Shown: one piece after another, positions 6,428 through 13,656 of the stretch
Position numbering within the stretch: position 1 is the first letter of the stretch
Layout: every line of letters begins with the position of its first letter
Source of the DNA: Oscillospiraceae bacterium
Lineage (GTDB): Bacteria > Bacillota_A > Clostridia > Oscillospirales > Oscillospiraceae
NCBI GenBank assembly: GCA_017537045.1
Contig: JAFYLN010000071.1
Span: 1-17,614, forward strand
DNA length: 17,614 nt
Direction: 5' to 3'
Notes under the pieces: model-generated
What the model saw: the letters and a program-made list of their open reading frames with translations, nothing else
Database searches by the model: none
What the model was told of the DNA's origin: nothing
Position numbers and translations under genes: made by a program

Positions 6428-7114
6428 ATGAATTGTCCCAACTGTCAGACGCTTTGTGCAGATTCTGACCGTTTCTGCTACCTGTGTGGACAGGCACTGC
6501 AGCAGGAAATGCCGAAGCCAAAGAGAGGCTCCCGCTGGATTCCTGCGGCTTTATTGATCCTGATGTCCGTTGCCGGTCTGGTTTTGTTTTTTGCCACTGC
6601 CGGTAACAATGCGCCGGTTCATGCAGAAGGAAGTTCCCCGTGGTTCTATGTAAAAAACGGTGTGCTGTACTTTGAAGAACATAAATATACCGGTGGCAGC
6701 GAACTGACCGTCCCTTCCGAAATCGCGGGGCAAACTGTCCTTGCCATTGGTGAAGATTGTTTTAGTGGCTGTACGGAATTGACCACCGTGATTCTTCCCA
6801 ACACGATCGCAACCATTGGCAACGGGGCATTTTCCGGCTGTACCGCTTTACGCGGCATCTATATTCCCAATTCCGTCAATGTGATCGGCGAAAAAGCATT
6901 TTATGGCTGCACCGCACTGGAAGCGGTCTGCATCCACAACCGGATCAAGATCATCCGTGAGGATGCATTTGATATGTGTAACCGCCTGAATTTCATTCTT
7001 TTCCTCGGCACACACGCGCAATGGGAGAAGCTCTACAGCGATTTTATAAACCCTTATGCAACCGTATTTTGTGAAGATGGAAGTTTCTACCAGGGCGGAG
7101 ATCTATATAAATAA
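6428..7114 (+). CDS. Zinc-ribbon, single-pass membrane protein with BspA-type LRR_5 repeats
   Basis: The 228-residue protein has three parts. Residues 1-22 form a zinc ribbon with C3/C6 and C17/C20. Residues about 36-58 (WIPAALLILMSVAGLVLFF) are a membrane segment. Residues about 85-190 carry LRR_5 repeats of the FSGCTELTTVILPNTIATIG type, repeated as AFSGCTALRGIYIPNSVNVI and AFYGCTALEAVCI. Proteins of this design are common in gut clostridia; the repeats usually face outside and bind unknown ligands. The ATG at 6428 has GAGG 8 bases upstream; a GTG three codons earlier overlaps that site. No strong terminator follows; a weak AT-rich stem lies at 7181-7197. Confidence 0.85.
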   Translation: MNCPNCQTLCADSDRFCYLCGQALQQEMPKPKRGSRWIPAALLILMSVAGLVLFFATAGNNAPVHAEGSSPWFYVKNGVLYFEEHKYTGGSELTVPSEIAGQTVLAIGEDCFSGCTELTTVILPNTIATIGNGAFSGCTALRGIYIPNSVNVIGEKAFYGCTALEAVCIHNRIKIIREDAFDMCNRLNFILFLGTHAQWEKLYSDFINPYATVFCEDGSFYQGGDLYK

Positions 7115-7220
7115 GACTATTTTTGTGCAACTTGTACACTTTATCCCTCTCCGCCCCCCGGTTGTAATCAGTTTATCATCCAAATTTTTTGAATTTGTTT
7201 TGTATTTTCCTATTTTTTAC

Positions 7221-7248
7221 TTGATTTCCTGACAAAAATATGTATAAT
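7221..7248 (+). promoter_or_regulatory. Promoter of the small conserved gene at 7289
   Basis: TTGATT (7221-7226), a 16-bp spacer and a perfect TATAAT (7243-7248). The surrounding DNA is very AT-rich, in contrast to the gene that follows. Confidence 0.6.
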
Positions 7249-7288
7249 TACTTTCGTGTGAAAAACAGATTTGAAAGGAGGTCATCTC

Positions 7289-7519
7289 ATGAAGAAGATC
7301 ATCTGCAAGAAGGAGTACGACACCGAGACTGCAACTCTGATCAAGGCTTACTCTTTCGGCGAGCTGGGCGATCCCGCTGGCTATGAGGAGGATCTGTACC
7401 AGACTCCCGGCGGCCTGTATTTCCTGCACGTCGGCGGCGGCGAGGCTTCTCCCTACCCCACCGAGGACATCCTGCGTCTGGCTAAGACCAAGGTCAACGA
7501 GTGGATCGAGAAGCACTAA
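7289..7519 (+). CDS. Small conserved-looking acidic protein, function unknown
   Basis: The 76-residue product contains EYDTETATLIKAYS near the start, then YEEDLYQTPGGLYFLHVGGG and a C-terminal helix ending EWIEKH. The order (YDTETA, then LYxTxxGxxFL, then GGxxSPY) resembles a family of short clostridial and phage/ICE proteins of unknown function; this is from memory and not checked. The start is set by AAAGGAGG 7 bases upstream. Codon choice (CTG, GGC, AAG, GAG, ATC nearly throughout) matches rplM here and differs from the neighbouring genes, suggesting strong expression. It is a single-gene unit with its own promoter and a strong terminator. Confidence 0.85.
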   Translation: MKKIICKKEYDTETATLIKAYSFGELGDPAGYEEDLYQTPGGLYFLHVGGGEASPYPTEDILRLAKTKVNEWIEKH

Positions 7520-7535
7520 TCCAGCTACATAAAGC

Positions 7536-7566
7536 GAGCCTGCTGAATTTCAGCAGGCTCTTTTTT
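7536..7566 (+). terminator. Strong Rho-independent terminator
   Basis: A 12-bp stem, GAGCCTGCTGAA/TTCAGCAGGCTC (7536-7560; probably a 10-bp stem with a 5-base loop in practice), is followed directly by TTTTTT. It ends the small gene at 7289, and the next promoter begins one base later. Confidence 0.95.
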
Positions 7567-7567
7567 C

Positions 7568-7604
7568 TTGACACGCATGCTATGATTATCTATAGAAAAT
7601 GATA
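7568..7604 (+). promoter_or_regulatory. znuA promoter with overlapping palindrome, candidate metal-regulator operator
   Basis: TTGACA (7568-7573), 17 bp, then TATAGA (7591-7596). Centred on the -10 is an imperfect palindrome from 7581 to 7604, in which 10 of 12 base pairs are symmetric, with ATGATTATC on the left and GAAAATGAT on the right. AT-rich palindromes over the promoter are how Fur/Zur-type repressors control zinc import genes. The exact Zur consensus is not present, so the regulator is inferred. Confidence 0.6.
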
Positions 7605-7624
7605 TACCAAAGCAGGTTATGATT

Positions 7625-8503
7625 ATGAGGAAAACTGTTCTTCTGTTTATATTGACCGCAGCATTGCTGACAGGCTGCGCTGTGCAGACACCGCAGGCGC
7701 AGATTGCCGCCACCACGCTGCCTGTTTATGAATTTACCGCGCGGCTGTGCGGTGGAACCGGCCTGACAGTCACACAGCTTGTGACAGAGCAGGTCAGCTG
7801 CCTGCACGACTACGCGCTGAACGTCCGGCAGGTACGCGCAGCCGAGGCGGCGGAGCTGGTTGTCATCAGCGGCGCAGGACTGGAAGATTTCATGGAAGAT
7901 CTGCTCCACGAGAAGTCCGTCATTGACTGTTCCGCCGGCATTGTACTGATCGAAGGTGGTCACCATCACGAACACGGGGACGAATCGCCGGAGGAGCATC
8001 ACCATGAAGAAGATCCCCACATCTGGCTTTCACCGGAAAATGCCATGGTGATGGCAGAGAATATCTGTGCGGGGCTGTCTGAACAATACCCGGAGTGTGC
8101 TGATATCTTCCAGCAGAATCTGGAAGGTCTGCTTGCAGAGCTTGCCACGCTGCAAGCTTATGGTGAAGCACAGCTTGCGAATCTGAGCTGCCGGGAGTTG
8201 ATTACGTTCCATGACGGGTTTGCTTACCTGGCTGAGAGCTTTGATCTTGAGATTCTCGAAGCAGTGGAAGAAGAATCCGGCAGTGAGGCATCCGCCGCAG
8301 AATTGATTCATCTGATCGGGGAAGTGCGCCGCCATGCCCTGCCCGCCGTCTTCACCGAAGCACTGGGCAGTGTTTCCGCCGCACAAACGATCGCCGCCGA
8401 GACCGGCGTGGATATTTACACACTGGATATGGCCATGCATGGCGAGGGATATTTCAGTGCCATGTACCATAATATCAACACTTTGAAAGGAGCTTTGGGA
8501 TGA
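7625..8503 (+). CDS. znuA: Zinc (metal) ABC transporter substrate-binding lipoprotein
   Basis: This is the surface lipoprotein that captures metal for the importer. The 292-residue precursor has a lipoprotein signal ending LLTGC (C18 lipidated). Likely metal ligands in the cluster A-I fold are H61 (LHDYALN), H132 after a His/Glu-rich loop (113-132, with HHHEHGDE and EEHHHEEDPHIW), H196 (ITFHDGFAYL) and D268. The His-rich loop favours zinc over manganese. The ATG at 7625 is preferred over one two codons earlier because AGCAGG lies 8 bases upstream. The stop overlaps the start of the ATPase gene as ATGA. Confidence 0.92.
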   Translation: MRKTVLLFILTAALLTGCAVQTPQAQIAATTLPVYEFTARLCGGTGLTVTQLVTEQVSCLHDYALNVRQVRAAEAAELVVISGAGLEDFMEDLLHEKSVIDCSAGIVLIEGGHHHEHGDESPEEHHHEEDPHIWLSPENAMVMAENICAGLSEQYPECADIFQQNLEGLLAELATLQAYGEAQLANLSCRELITFHDGFAYLAESFDLEILEAVEEESGSEASAAELIHLIGEVRRHALPAVFTEALGSVSAAQTIAAETGVDIYTLDMAMHGEGYFSAMYHNINTLKGALG

Positions 8504-9255
8504 GAAAATTCAGACACGGAGATTCCTGCGACAGTTCCTGCTGCCTGCGCATTCAAAATATGTCCGTCAGGATCGGCGCGGATGCCATTTTGAAGGATGT
8601 GAATCTGCATATCCATTGCGGACAAATGGTAGCACTCATCGGCCCCAACGGTGCGGGCAAATCCACGCTGGTCAAAGCCATTCTGGGACAGCGGGATTAT
8701 GAGGGCATCATTGCCTTTTCCGCACCCGGTATGCGCCACCGCAAGATGCCCAGGATCGGTTATGTGCCCCAAAGTCCCTCCTTTGATGCCGGCGATCCCG
8801 TTTCCGTTGCCGATTTGTTCACCTGTTGTCTGAGCAAGCGGCCGGCTTTTCTGGGGCTGTCATCTGCCATGCGGGACAAAACATTGGAATGTCTGGAGCG
8901 CGTTCATGGTGAAGGACTGATCGACAAGCGCATCGGCACCCTCTCCGGCGGCGAGCTGCAGCGCGTGCTGCTGGCTCTGGCGTTGGAACCGCTGCCCAAC
9001 ATTCTGATTCTGGACGAGCCGCTTTCCGGCGTGGATGTGGAGGGTCAGACCGGACTGATGGATATGCTGGACGAGATTCGCAAACGCTATGATCTTTCGA
9101 TTCTGATGATCACCCACGATTTCGGTATGCTGCCCACCTATGCAGATCAGGTCGTTCTGATTGAGCACGCCATTGTTAAAAAAGGAACACCTGCCGAGGT
9201 TCTGAAATCGGAAGAATTCCGTAATGTCTTCCACCGCGCAGGAGGTGTGCTATGA
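8500..9255 (+). CDS. znuC: Zinc ABC transporter ATP-binding protein
   Basis: The 251-residue ATPase powers metal uptake. It shows Walker A GPNGAGKST (48-56), a Q-loop in YVPQS (about 88-92), the signature LSGGELQRV (148-156), Walker B ILILDEP (168-174) and the H-loop histidine in ITHD (H206). Its N terminus carries a cysteine cluster, C10 and C14-C15, before the first strand, which is not needed for ATPase function and may bind metal. It overlaps znuA and znuB by ATGA at both ends, so all three are translationally coupled. Confidence 0.95.
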   Translation: MRKFRHGDSCDSSCCLRIQNMSVRIGADAILKDVNLHIHCGQMVALIGPNGAGKSTLVKAILGQRDYEGIIAFSAPGMRHRKMPRIGYVPQSPSFDAGDPVSVADLFTCCLSKRPAFLGLSSAMRDKTLECLERVHGEGLIDKRIGTLSGGELQRVLLALALEPLPNILILDEPLSGVDVEGQTGLMDMLDEIRKRYDLSILMITHDFGMLPTYADQVVLIEHAIVKKGTPAEVLKSEEFRNVFHRAGGVL

Positions 9256-10091
9256 GTATCTGGTATACGGTTTGCGAGCTGCTGCCCATTGAGATGCTGC
9301 AGTGGAATTTCATGAAAAATGCCCTGCTGGCAATTCTGTTGATGGCACCACTGTTCGGACTGCTGTCCACGATGATCGTCACAGGCCGGATGAGCTTTTT
9401 CTCTGATGCACTGGGACATTCTGCATTTACTGGTATTGCCATCGGTGCCATCTGCGGTATTGCTGCGCCTGTCTGGGTGGCTATTGTGTTCAGTGTCGTC
9501 TTTGCGCTGCTGTTTTCCTATGTCCGCAGCCGCTCCAACCACGCAGCGGACACGCTGATCGGTGTGTTTTCCAGCACAGCGGTAGCACTGGGTATCTTTA
9601 TTGCCACGCTGAACGGCGGCAGCTTTACCAAATACAACAGGTATCTGATCGGTGACATTCTCTCCGTAACACCGGCAGAAATCGGTCTGATAGCACTGGT
9701 GCTGCTGGCTGTAGCAAGCTTCTGGCTGTTCTACTCCAACCGTCTGGTATTGACTGCCATCCATCCCCAGCTGGCATCCTCCCGTGGTATTTCAGTTGGT
9801 GTATCTCAGACTGTTTTTACCGTAGCCATTGCTGTGGTTGTGACGCTGGCTATTTCCAGTGTGGGGCTTCTGATTCTCAACTCCCTGTTGGTGCTGCCTG
9901 CGGCAGCCAGCCGGAATGTGGCACGGAATCTGAAGCAATACCATCTTTATTCCGCTGTGTTTGCCCTTGTTGCAGGGCTTGCGGGTCTTACCCTCTCCTA
10001 CTATCTGGGCACTTCCGCAGGCGCAGCGATTTCGCTGGTGCTGGCTTTGATTTTCGCGGTGTCTTTTGCATTCAGAAAGGTGCGTGGCTGA
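9252..10091 (+). CDS. znuB: Zinc ABC transporter permease (ABC-3 family)
   Basis: The 279-residue membrane protein has about seven to eight hydrophobic helices and the ABC-3 pattern: MSFFSDALGHSAFTGIAIG (about 54-72), an SNHAADTLIGVFSS segment contacting the ATPase, and the late VGLLILNSLLVLPAAASRN. This is the importer channel. It starts in the ATGA overlap with the ATPase gene and ends 1-2 bases before trmO. Confidence 0.94.
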   Translation: MSIWYTVCELLPIEMLQWNFMKNALLAILLMAPLFGLLSTMIVTGRMSFFSDALGHSAFTGIAIGAICGIAAPVWVAIVFSVVFALLFSYVRSRSNHAADTLIGVFSSTAVALGIFIATLNGGSFTKYNRYLIGDILSVTPAEIGLIALVLLAVASFWLFYSNRLVLTAIHPQLASSRGISVGVSQTVFTVAIAVVVTLAISSVGLLILNSLLVLPAAASRNVARNLKQYHLYSAVFALVAGLAGLTLSYYLGTSAGAAISLVLALIFAVSFAFRKVRG

Positions 10092-10092
10092 G

Positions 10093-10779
10093 ATGGAACA
10101 GGTCAATATTCAGATCATCGCACGGATGCACTCGGATTTTGCCACCAAATTCGGCATTCCCCGTCAGAGCGGGCTTGTGGAAACGCTTCGTTCTACCATC
10201 GTCTTTGAGCCGGAGTTCCGCAATCCCGATGCCCTGCGGGGTATTGAGGATTTTTCCCACCTGTGGATCATCTGGCAGTTTTCTGAGGCCGTGCGGCAGG
10301 GCTGGTCACCTACAGTGCGTCCACCCAGGCTTGGCGGCAATACGCGCATGGGTGTATTTGCCACCCGTTCCCCCTTCCGCCCCAACAATCTGGGACTTTC
10401 CAGCGTCAAGCTGTTGGGTGTGGAGCATACGGAAAAGTTTGGAACGGTGCTGCACGTAGGCGGCGCTGACCTGATGGACGGTACGCCGATTTTCGACATC
10501 AAGCCCTATATTACCTATGCCGACTCCCACCCCGACGCAAAGGGCGGCTTTACGGACACCGCAGGAGCATTTCTGTTGAATGTGGATTTTCCCGCAGAAC
10601 TTCTGGAAAGACTGCCGGAGGACAAGCAGGAAGCCGCCATGGGCGTTCTGTCCCATGACCCCCGCCCTTCCTACCAGCGCAGGGCAGACAGGGTTTACGG
10701 ATTGATCTTCGCAGGCTTCGACATTCGTTTCAAGGTTGAAGATGATACGCTCCGTGTGATCGATTTAAAGCAGGTATGA
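10093..10779 (+). CDS. trmO: tRNA (N6-threonylcarbamoyladenosine-37-N6)-methyltransferase, TsaA/TrmO family
   Basis: TrmO proteins use SAM to methylate t6A37 in some threonine tRNAs. The 228-residue protein matches the family length and shows IPRQSGLVETLRSTIVFEP, GIEDFSHLWIIWQF, GVFATRSPFRPNNLGLSSV and DGTPIFDIKPYITYADS, the SAM-binding beta-barrel motifs. A C-terminal extension follows. The start at 10093 lies just after the znuB stop; the ribosome binding site (AAAGG, about 12 bases away) is weak, so it probably depends on translation of znuB. There is no clear functional link to zinc uptake, so it may simply ride in the operon. Confidence 0.92.
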   Translation: MEQVNIQIIARMHSDFATKFGIPRQSGLVETLRSTIVFEPEFRNPDALRGIEDFSHLWIIWQFSEAVRQGWSPTVRPPRLGGNTRMGVFATRSPFRPNNLGLSSVKLLGVEHTEKFGTVLHVGGADLMDGTPIFDIKPYITYADSHPDAKGGFTDTAGAFLLNVDFPAELLERLPEDKQEAAMGVLSHDPRPSYQRRADRVYGLIFAGFDIRFKVEDDTLRVIDLKQV

Positions 10780-10784
10780 TTTAA

Positions 10785-10809
10785 GGCGCAACGAAACGTT
10801 GCGCCTTTT
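10785..10809 (+). terminator. Terminator of the znu-trmO operon
   Basis: GGCGCAACG-AAA-CGTTGCGCC followed by TTTT, starting 5 bases after the trmO stop. Confidence 0.92.
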
Positions 10810-10825
10810 GCCATTTTCCATCATT

Positions 10826-10909
10826 TTATTTTTCCGGAGAAAATTTCAGCAAAACATAGGGTTCAATTTCCAAAACAGCAGCAATATTAAAAAGAACATC
10901 CAGAGAAGG
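10826..10909 (-). pseudogene. Remnant of an XRE-type HTH regulator (C-terminal end only)
   Basis: The minus strand encodes PSLDVLFNIAAVLEIEP, then YVLLKFSPEK and a stop (10826). This matches the last helices of Cro/CI-type HTH domains, which usually read PSLxTLxxIAxALxV. Upstream in the same frame (to about 10970) the sequence is open but not HTH-like, and there is no start or ribosome binding site. It is best read as the leftover tail of a broken regulator gene next to the intact HTH gene at 10953. Such a short match could be chance. Confidence 0.4.
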
Positions 10910-10952
10910 ACAAAACGAAAACAACGCACTGTGGTTACTCCACGCACGCTGT

Positions 10953-11156
10953 TTATTTATCAGGACGGTATTCAATTATATCTTCAACACGGCAATTAAG
11001 AATCTCACAAAGGCTGTTCAGGGTATACATGGTAATGCTCTCGCCTTTTCGAATTCTATCCAATTGGCCGGAACTAAAGCCATATACTTTCAGCAGCTTG
11101 TATTGAGAAATTCCCTTTTGCTTCATGGTTTTCCATAATCGGTCATAGACAATCAT
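10953..11156 (-). CDS. Small Cro/CI-type HTH transcriptional regulator
   Basis: The 67-residue protein is a single XRE/HTH_26 domain: DRLWKTMKQKGISQYKLLK, then YGFSSGQLDRIRKGESIT as the recognition region and TLNSLCEILNCRVEDIIEY as the closing helices. It should bind DNA as a dimer. The ATG at 11156 has GGAGG 13 bases upstream, a long spacing; a GTG three codons earlier is too close to the same site. It diverges from the 59-aa gene at 11269. Two ATTGCCCT repeats lie between them and are candidate binding sites. Confidence 0.88.
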   Translation of the reverse strand: MIVYDRLWKTMKQKGISQYKLLKVYGFSSGQLDRIRKGESITMYTLNSLCEILNCRVEDIIEYRPDK

Positions 11157-11194
11157 AATATACACCCACCCTCCGTGCATATTTAGCCTATAAC

Positions 11195-11235
11195 ATTGCC
11201 CTCCTATTGACAATTGCCCTATTTCGGGCTATATT
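11195..11235 (+). promoter_or_regulatory. Promoter of the 59-aa gene flanked by ATTGCCCT repeats
   Basis: Plus-strand TTGACA (11207-11212), 17 bp, then TATATT (11230-11235). Direct repeats ATTGCCCT at 11195-11202 and 11213-11220 (18 bp apart) flank the -35. A minus-strand TTGTCA (11208-11213), 17 bp, then TAGGCT could start the HTH gene, so the two promoters overlap at the -35. Repression or autoregulation by the HTH protein is inferred. Confidence 0.55.
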
Positions 11236-11268
11236 TGTTCTATATAGAAATACAAAGGAGCTCTGTTA

Positions 11269-11448
11269 ATGAAAGTTACCACAACTGTCACAATACCCGA
11301 TTATGTCTATGATTTTTACAAAAAGGGAGCAGAAGAGCTCAAGCGTGAGACACCTGAAAGTATGATGGAAATTGCATTGGAACAGTATGCAGGCATGGTC
11401 GCAAAAGAACTCCTGAAAGCGCAGGGAATCTCTTTGGACGAGGACTGA
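11269..11448 (+). CDS. 59-residue protein, possible ribbon-helix-helix partner of the HTH gene
   Basis: The product begins MKVTTTVTIPDYVYDFY, then has helical sequence ending KAQGISLDED. A short strand with alternating threonine/valine followed by two helices is the layout of ribbon-helix-helix (Arc/MetJ) proteins, but the match is only by pattern. AAAGGAG lies 8 bases upstream of the ATG and a good promoter precedes it, so the gene is real despite its length. The divergent HTH regulator suggests a small control module. No toxin gene was identified beside it. Confidence 0.75.
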   Translation: MKVTTTVTIPDYVYDFYKKGAEELKRETPESMMEIALEQYAGMVAKELLKAQGISLDED

Positions 11449-11482
11449 TCAGCTCCTTTTGTTGTTGGAATTTCTGATTCTC

Positions 11483-11659
11483 AAATTTCAGTTTATCGTT
11501 CCGTTTCGATTATGAATGTAGGGGCGGCTATCAGCCGCCCGCGCAGCAGAATGTTTCGTATTTGCATTGGTTTTCGGCGAATCCGTAACATTGTACCGCC
11601 GGGCGGCAGGTCGCCGCCCCTACGTTATCCACGGCACACAGCGCGATAAACATCAACTT
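11483..11659 (-). repeat. 177-bp interspersed hairpin repeat, copy 2 (inverted)
   Basis: This is copy 1 in the opposite orientation and nearly identical to it, including the central part with GTTTCGTATTTGCATTGG. The ends are AAATTTCAGTTTATC at 11483 and AAGTTGATGTTTATC read inward from 11659. It lies between the 59-aa gene and the M23 peptidase and ends one base before the peptidase stop codon. Here it is at a 3' end between converging genes, not in a leader. Confidence 0.88.
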
Positions 11660-11660
11660 A

Positions 11661-12611
11661 TCATGCAATCGGCAGGTATTTATAATCCAGATCTGTGAAG
11701 GGATACACCCGCTGCCATTGACCTGCTGTTTTGCGATAGCTGCTGCGGTGGCTTTCCAGCAGGCGCACCAGATCGTAGGTGTCGATCCAGATCTCAGACA
11801 GGCACTCCTTCTGGCTTTCATCAAAAATAAGCTGCATGCCGAAATGCAGGTGGACAGTTTCAATGTTGTTGACATTTTCCGTATCGGAATAGCCGGTTCG
11901 ACCCATAAATCCGATCAGGTCACCTGCCTGAACCGCATCGCCTACTTCAAGACCATCCGCAAAGGGGTGGTCTTTTTGCAGGTGGGCATAGTAATAGTAG
12001 CGTTTTGAATCGAAGGAGCGGATGCCGATGCGCCAGCCGCCGTAACGGTTCCAGCCCATGGCTTCCACGATGCCGGCTTCCACCGCAATGATGGGCGTAC
12101 CAAGGCTTCCCATCATATCGTGACCGAGATGTTTGCGTGAAAATCCGAAGCTGCGTTTGTTTCCGAAATCATCGCTGTGGGAATACCCATAACCTGCTGC
12201 AATGGGTGAAAAGGCTTTCAACCCATAGGCCGCAAACTGCTGACCGTCCTTTTCGATCGCGTAGTTTCCCAGCATGCCGCCCAGAACCGCATCATAGGCT
12301 TTGTGATAGTAGTCATAATATTCATAAAGTCCGCCAAGAAGCTGCTCGGGTGACTGGTTCCCTTGCAGATCCCTGACTGCCTTTTTGACAGAGGAAAGGC
12401 TGCATTTGCCGCCTGTACGGCAGGCAGCGAGTGCAAATACATCCACCCAGCGGATGTGCTTTTCCTGTTCAAAGGTCTCAATATCCACATTCATGGCATA
12501 CTTTAAAGATTCGTAGGGAATCTGAAAATCCACCCATTTGATGGGCTGCTCCGCATGGACGGGCACCGCCAGCATCATAACCATCAGCAAGCAAAGAAAA
12601 ATCCGCTTCAT
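11661..12611 (-). CDS. Exported M23-family metallopeptidase (LytM-type)
   Basis: M23 enzymes cut peptide cross-bridges of peptidoglycan. The 316-residue precursor begins with a signal peptide (MKRIFLCLLMVMMLAVPVHA, cleaved after A20). The N-terminal 130 residues are of unknown fold and include YESLKYAMNVDIE and WVDVFALAACRTGG. The C-terminal domain holds the zinc site: H161 and D165 in HLGHD and H256 in HLHFG (254-258), with H210 in YYAHL. All catalytic positions are present, so it should be active. The start at 12611 has GAGAGGTG 8 bases upstream, inside a hairpin loop (see 12598-12648). It follows dusB by 54 bases and has no clear promoter of its own. Confidence 0.9.
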   Translation of the reverse strand: MKRIFLCLLMVMMLAVPVHAEQPIKWVDFQIPYESLKYAMNVDIETFEQEKHIRWVDVFALAACRTGGKCSLSSVKKAVRDLQGNQSPEQLLGGLYEYYDYYHKAYDAVLGGMLGNYAIEKDGQQFAAYGLKAFSPIAAGYGYSHSDDFGNKRSFGFSRKHLGHDMMGSLGTPIIAVEAGIVEAMGWNRYGGWRIGIRSFDSKRYYYYAHLQKDHPFADGLEVGDAVQAGDLIGFMGRTGYSDTENVNNIETVHLHFGMQLIFDESQKECLSEIWIDTYDLVRLLESHRSSYRKTAGQWQRVYPFTDLDYKYLPIA

Positions 12612-12648
12612 ACCCTCACCTCTCAGTTTAGGGTGCGAAGCGGATTTT
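12598..12648 (-). promoter_or_regulatory. Hairpin enclosing the ribosome binding site of the M23 gene; doubles as a dusB terminator
   Basis: On the minus strand the 12-bp arm AAAATCCGCTTC (12637-12648) pairs perfectly with GAAGCGGATTTT (12598-12609), which is codons 1-5 of the M23 gene. After a 2x2 mismatch, five more pairs (ACCCT/AGGGT) close a 13-base loop containing the GAGAGGTG site. The AUG sits at the internal mismatch. The 3' arm runs into TTTTTCTTT, so the same stem looks like an intrinsic terminator 17 bases after dusB. Confidence 0.7.
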
Positions 12649-12665
12649 ATTTTCATTCATGGAAA

Positions 12666-13631
12666 TTATTCCAGATCCCGGACAATATCCTTGGCAATGC
12701 GGTAGATGTCTTCCATTTTATTCATGGATGTAATTTCTTTTTTGTAGTAGCTGGCATTGCGCACACCACGCAGATACCACGCAAAATGCTTGCGGGCTTC
12801 CAGGCACGCGATATGTTCACCGTGATCGCGTTCAGACAGTTCAAACTGCTTCACCGCAACTGCGATTCTTTCTTTCAGGACAGGCCGCTCAGGAACCTCC
12901 TTTCCCGCCATGGCGGCACTGACCTGTTGGAAGATCCACGGGTCACCAAAGGTGGCGCGGCCAATCATGATGCCATCTGCGCCTGTCCATCGCATGCAGC
13001 GCAGGGCGCTTTGTGCATCCACAACGTCGCCGTTGGCGATGACGGGGATGGAAAGCTGCTGCTTGACCTTGCGGATAGAATCCCAATCCGCAACACCGGA
13101 ATAGAGCATGGCGCGGGTACGGCCATGGACAGTGACCATGCTTGCGCCGCTGTCCTCCATGCGCTTTGTAAAGTCCAGCACATTGATGCTGCCTTTATCC
13201 CAGCCAAGGCGGCATTTAACGGTGACGGGTACATCAACAGCCCCCACGACCGCTTTGACGATCTCCCCCGCCAGCTCCGGCGTGCGCATCAGGCCGCAGC
13301 CGTCGCCGGAATTTGCGATTTTGGGCATGGGACAGCCCATGTTGATGTCCAGAAAATCGCAGCCGGAATGCTCCAGTGCCAGCACAGCGGCCTGCGCCAT
13401 GATCTCCGGGTCATTGCCAAAAATCTGCGCGCCGCAAAGACTGCCTTCATTTTTGAGAAGCAGCTTTTTGCTTTTCTGATCCTGATAGACCAGTGCCCGG
13501 GAAGATACCATTTCCGTCACGGTGATATTGGCACCAAGCTCAGCACAAATAGTGCGGAAGGCCCAGTCTGTCACACCGGCCATAGGCCCGAGAATCAGGG
13601 GATTTTCAATTTCGTATTTTCCAAGTTTCAT
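12666..13631 (-). CDS. dusB: tRNA-dihydrouridine synthase (DusB-like)
   Basis: Dus enzymes reduce uridine to dihydrouridine in tRNA using FMN and NADPH. The 321-residue protein shows PMAGVTDWAFR (about 16-26), DINMGCPMPKIANSGDG with the catalytic C100, TVKCRLGWD, VTVHGRTR and the FMN phosphate site NGDV and IGRATFGDPWIF. The C-terminal helical domain contains ARKHFAWYLRGV. The start at 13631 is set by homology; the upstream site (AGAAAGAG) is weak, which is unusual here. Repeat copy 3 lies 25 bases upstream, within the predicted leader. The hairpin at 12598-12648 follows the stop. Confidence 0.94.
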   Translation of the reverse strand: MKLGKYEIENPLILGPMAGVTDWAFRTICAELGANITVTEMVSSRALVYQDQKSKKLLLKNEGSLCGAQIFGNDPEIMAQAAVLALEHSGCDFLDINMGCPMPKIANSGDGCGLMRTPELAGEIVKAVVGAVDVPVTVKCRLGWDKGSINVLDFTKRMEDSGASMVTVHGRTRAMLYSGVADWDSIRKVKQQLSIPVIANGDVVDAQSALRCMRWTGADGIMIGRATFGDPWIFQQVSAAMAGKEVPERPVLKERIAVAVKQFELSERDHGEHIACLEARKHFAWYLRGVRNASYYKKEITSMNKMEDIYRIAKDIVRDLE

Positions 13632-13656
13632 AGGATTCTCTTTCTGGATGGATGTC

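Noticed and set aside
11165..11213. Longer start for the HTH protein
   Set aside because: Upstream codons do not resemble the family and would run into the divergent promoter; the GTG alternative is too close to GGAGG.
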